Made by a program: the position numbers and the translations under genes
Notes under the pieces: model-generated
The model's input: the letters and a program-made list of their open reading frames with translations, nothing else
Database searches by the model: none
What the model was told of the DNA's origin: nothing
Assembly (NCBI GenBank): GCA_965208275.1
Contig: OZ242331.1
Span: 4,030,001-4,094,000, forward strand
Reading direction: 5' to 3'
Source: Bin5 sp022827195
GTDB taxonomy: Bacteria; Chloroflexota; Anaerolineae; Caldilineales; Caldilineaceae
Length of the DNA stretch: 64,000 bases
Shown here: positions 61,865 through 64,000 of the stretch, in pieces
Layout of the letters: the number at the start of each line of letters is the position of its first letter
How positions within the stretch are numbered: position 1 is the stretch's first letter

Positions 61865-62486
61865 AAACGGGACGGGCCATACCCTTACACAAAAATCATA
61901 TCGCATAGAAATCCGCTTGGTCAATGGGTTTCCTATGCTGGATCTGTCCCGGAATGAGACTGGTTTCTTGACAGATCTCCGGCCAATTACAGCGGTGCAC
62001 AGCCACTTTCCGGCCTGAAATGTCCCAAAACCGGGGCGAAATCTGTTCTGGGCAATATACGTACGATTCTTCTACGGTCCGCCTGTCCTGCTTCTCGGTT
62101 GGTGGGAATCGATTTCCAACTCCGCTTTTTCATCCTGAAAATCCGCCCCTCATTACCCTGATACGGAAAGTTGATTCTGGCTCCCTCCCCGGCCGCCACT
62201 TACTTCGGGCCTCCCTCAGTGGGGCCGGTTCCCGGGGCTCCACTCAACGCGGGCCACCAGCGCCTGCATCCTTCATCCTCTTTCCTCTGAGACCTACGCT
62301 TTGATGCGGCGTGGCGTCGCGCCCGCTGCCTAGCGGAAGCATCCTCCCCAATTCCTCTGATTCAACTCCAGAATTTCTCCAGATTGCAAGAGTACACTGT
62401 AGGAGAGTCAGGAAGGTGGCTGCGATTTAGCCAATCGTATTACCCGATCTTCAGCTTACAGTGCTGCCCGTTCAGGAGACAGAGAA
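61865..62486. other. Intergenic region of about 620 bases
   Basis: No convincing gene. GC is locally lower in 61900-62160. A small number of short frames have no known domain. The promoter for the MacB-type ABC unit should be near the right end; a TACACT (about 62394) is a possible -10, but no matching -35 is evident. Confidence 0.5.
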
Positions 62487-63290
62487 ATGGCTGGTTCTTC
62501 GGTGCTGCTCGACATGCAAAACATAACGAAAGTCTATCAGATGGGGAAGACAAAAGTACCTGCTTTGGACGGCGTTTCCCTTTCAATAGAGGAAGGAGAA
62601 TACGTGGCGATCGTCGGCACCAGTGGTTCAGGCAAAAGCACGCTGATGAACATCATCGGTCTGTTGGACAGCCCCACGGAGGGTGTTTTTCAGATCCAAG
62701 GCCATAGGGCCAACGACCTGACCGGCAGACAGCTGGCGGATCTGCGCAACAGGGAGATCGGATTTGTATTTCAGCAGTTTAACCTGTTGGCGCGTACACC
62801 TGCCTGGCGCCAGGTGGAGCTGCCGCTTTTCTACGCCAACGTCGCTCGCGGTACTGCGCGCGAGCAGGCGCTGGAGGCATTGGCGCAGGTGGGCCTGGCC
62901 GAACGCGCAGACCACAGACCGGAGGAGCTTTCCGGTGGACAGCAGCAGAGGGTGGCGATCGCCCGCGCGCTCGTAAACCGGCCCAGCCTGCTGCTGGCGG
63001 ACGAACCGACCGGCGCGCTCGACACCCGAACCGGCGAAGAGGTGATGACGCTTTTTGAGAAGTTGCACCGTGAAGGGCTGACGCTTGTCATCATTACGCA
63101 CGACCAGGAGGTCGCCGAACGGGCCCGCCGCGTAATAGCGATGCGAGACGGGGTTATCATTTCCGATTCAGACGCGGCGGTTGCCGCTGTAAGCGGCGAT
63201 CAAAACGGGCTGAACGACGCCGCGCCTGCGCCGCTGCCGCGGCCCGTAGCGATAGAGCAGAATGAGGAAAAGATGTATGAAGCTGTTTAG
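62487..63290 (+). CDS. MacB/LolD-type ABC transporter ATP-binding protein
   Basis: A 267-residue ATPase of the MacB/LolD class. Walker A GTSGSGKSTLMNIIGLLDSP, Q-loop GFVFQQFNLLAR, signature EELSGGQQQRVAIARALVN, Walker B LLLADEPTGALDT and the H-loop LVIITHDQEVAERAR are complete. It energises a mechanotransmission-type exporter of lipids, peptides or antibiotics with the permease encoded next. CAGGAGACAG precedes the ATG. The C-terminus has an Asp/Ala-rich tail of about 45 residues. It overlaps the permease start by 14 nt. Confidence 0.96.
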   Translation: MAGSSVLLDMQNITKVYQMGKTKVPALDGVSLSIEEGEYVAIVGTSGSGKSTLMNIIGLLDSPTEGVFQIQGHRANDLTGRQLADLRNREIGFVFQQFNLLARTPAWRQVELPLFYANVARGTAREQALEALAQVGLAERADHRPEELSGGQQQRVAIARALVNRPSLLLADEPTGALDTRTGEEVMTLFEKLHREGLTLVIITHDQEVAERARRVIAMRDGVIISDSDAAVAAVSGDQNGLNDAAPAPLPRPVAIEQNEEKMYEAV

Positions 63291-64000
63291 ATATTTCCCG
63301 GTCGCGGTGGATAGCATCGCCGCCAACAAGATGCGGGCCAGCTTGACGATGCTGGGAATTATAATCGGCGTGGCCGCGGTCCTGTCAATACTGGGTGTGG
63401 GACGCGGCGCGTCGGCAAGTATCCTGGACGAAGTTGCCAGCCAGGGCACGACACGCTTGACGATCAGCCCGAGCACGGAGAGCGAGGGAGAGGGCGCCGG
63501 CACCCCTGTTCAGACGTTGACTATGGGGGACGTAAAAGCGCTTTCCGACGCCGCCTTCCATCCGGATGTTGTTGAAGTCGTGCCCCAATATGGAGGCAAC
63601 ATCCCGCTGGTCGCCGGCAGCAACAACAAGCAGACCCGGGTGACAGGGACGACTGCTGATTATGCCGAAGTCCACAGACTGGAGATGGCCGAAGGCCGCT
63701 TTCTTACGGAGGACGAGATCGCCCAGATGAGCAATGTAATCGTCATCGGGGCGACTGTGGCGACCGATCTTTTTGAGCGCATGCAGGTGGTAGGCGAAAG
63801 CGTGCGCATCGACGGCGAACCGTTCACGGTCGTCGGGGTGCTGGAAGAAAGCGGCAACGCGGGTTTCGGCAGCAATGACGACAGTGGGTTCATCCCAATT
63901 GGCGCGGCCCACGGACGCATCTTCAATGTTCCCCGCTATCGGGGCGAATACATTGTGACGTCTGTGTCGGCGAATGCGGTAAGTGAAGAGCGGGTGGAGG
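63277..64000 (+). CDS. MacB-type ABC transporter permease (3' end outside window)
   Basis: The first 241 residues of a MacB-family permease run to the window edge. After FRYFPVAVDSIAANKMRA, a membrane helix (SLTMLGIIIGVAAVLSIL) and GVGRGAS is followed by the extracytoplasmic MacB periplasmic core with RLEMAEGRFLTEDEIAQ, VIVIGATVATDLF and DGEPFTVVGVLEE. The C-terminal three helices are beyond the edge. ATG at 63277 lies within the end of the ATPase gene, with GAGGA upstream, indicating translational coupling. Confidence 0.93.
   Translation, partial: MKLFRYFPVAVDSIAANKMRASLTMLGIIIGVAAVLSILGVGRGASASILDEVASQGTTRLTISPSTESEGEGAGTPVQTLTMGDVKALSDAAFHPDVVEVVPQYGGNIPLVAGSNNKQTRVTGTTADYAEVHRLEMAEGRFLTEDEIAQMSNVIVIGATVATDLFERMQVVGESVRIDGEPFTVVGVLEESGNAGFGSNDDSGFIPIGAAHGRIFNVPRYRGEYIVTSVSANAVSEERVE

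Overview
The window looks like a chromosomal segment of a high-GC bacterium, most likely a member of the Chloroflexota (Caldilineae-like). That placement is inferred from the GC-rich coding sequence and gene mix (MoxR/DUF58 pair, GH4, PhyH, AIM24, SH3b proteins, many sugar TIM-barrel enzymes); no 16S rRNA is present to prove it. Five tRNA genes, none encoding CCA, and the thrS-infC-rpmI-rplT translation cluster mark it as chromosome rather than plasmid or phage.

Layout. 1-3.1 kb: three VOC-fold proteins on the minus strand, then three DUF1801 proteins on the plus strand. 3.1-8.9 kb: two tRNA-Ala genes with a clear promoter, a shortened BacNav-like channel, two paralogous LivK-type lipoproteins without permeases, RNase HI and an APH-fold phosphotransferase. 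8.9-15.5 kb: a decayed accessory zone. It holds a frameshifted Phd antitoxin under its own operator, a VapC stub joined to a Uma2 fragment, SH3b genes broken by in-frame TAG codons, an intact MmyB-like regulator, a zinc-finger/PH-like protein and a PIN toxin with a large internal deletion. 15.6-24.9 kb: RNase PH, a LacI regulator, DUF58 and MoxR, a 943-residue TIM-barrel/beta-sandwich protein and a sugar-binding lipoprotein. 25-28.3 kb: an operon of a barrel-like hydrolase candidate, a MetE-like methyltransferase and an HpaI-type aldolase. 28.7-31.3 kb: tightly overlapping tsaC, GT4 and WecG-type glycosyltransferase genes. 31.5-37.4 kb: YqeB-like, CofE, tRNA-Arg, aminotransferase, leucyl aminopeptidase and a membrane protein.

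37.4-45.5 kb is a second accessory stretch: higBA with its operator and a nearby HigA remnant, an orphan YgiT-type zinc finger, AIM24, PhyH, GH4, SDR, and a pair of paralogous PD-(D/E)XK-type genes. In that pair the long protein keeps P-D and E-A-K and carries two copies of an unrecognised domain, while the short one has P-Y and E-A-R at the same aligned positions. This pair is my best candidate for an undescribed two-component system.

45.5-54.1 kb: tRNA-Lys, a helix-hairpin-helix membrane protein, an rRNA methyltransferase, rplT, rpmI, infC (apparently started at AUU) and thrS, followed by an M20 peptidase, a lipoprotein with three Cache-like repeats and tRNA-Val. 54.1-55.7 kb is non-coding and repeat-bearing. 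55.7-61.9 kb carries a D-hydroxyacid dehydrogenase, a ThDP enzyme, a Gfo/Idh/MocA oxidoreductase, an SH3b membrane protein and a sugar isomerase-like barrel, probably for sugar or sugar-acid catabolism. The window ends in a MacB-type ABC exporter whose permease runs off the edge.
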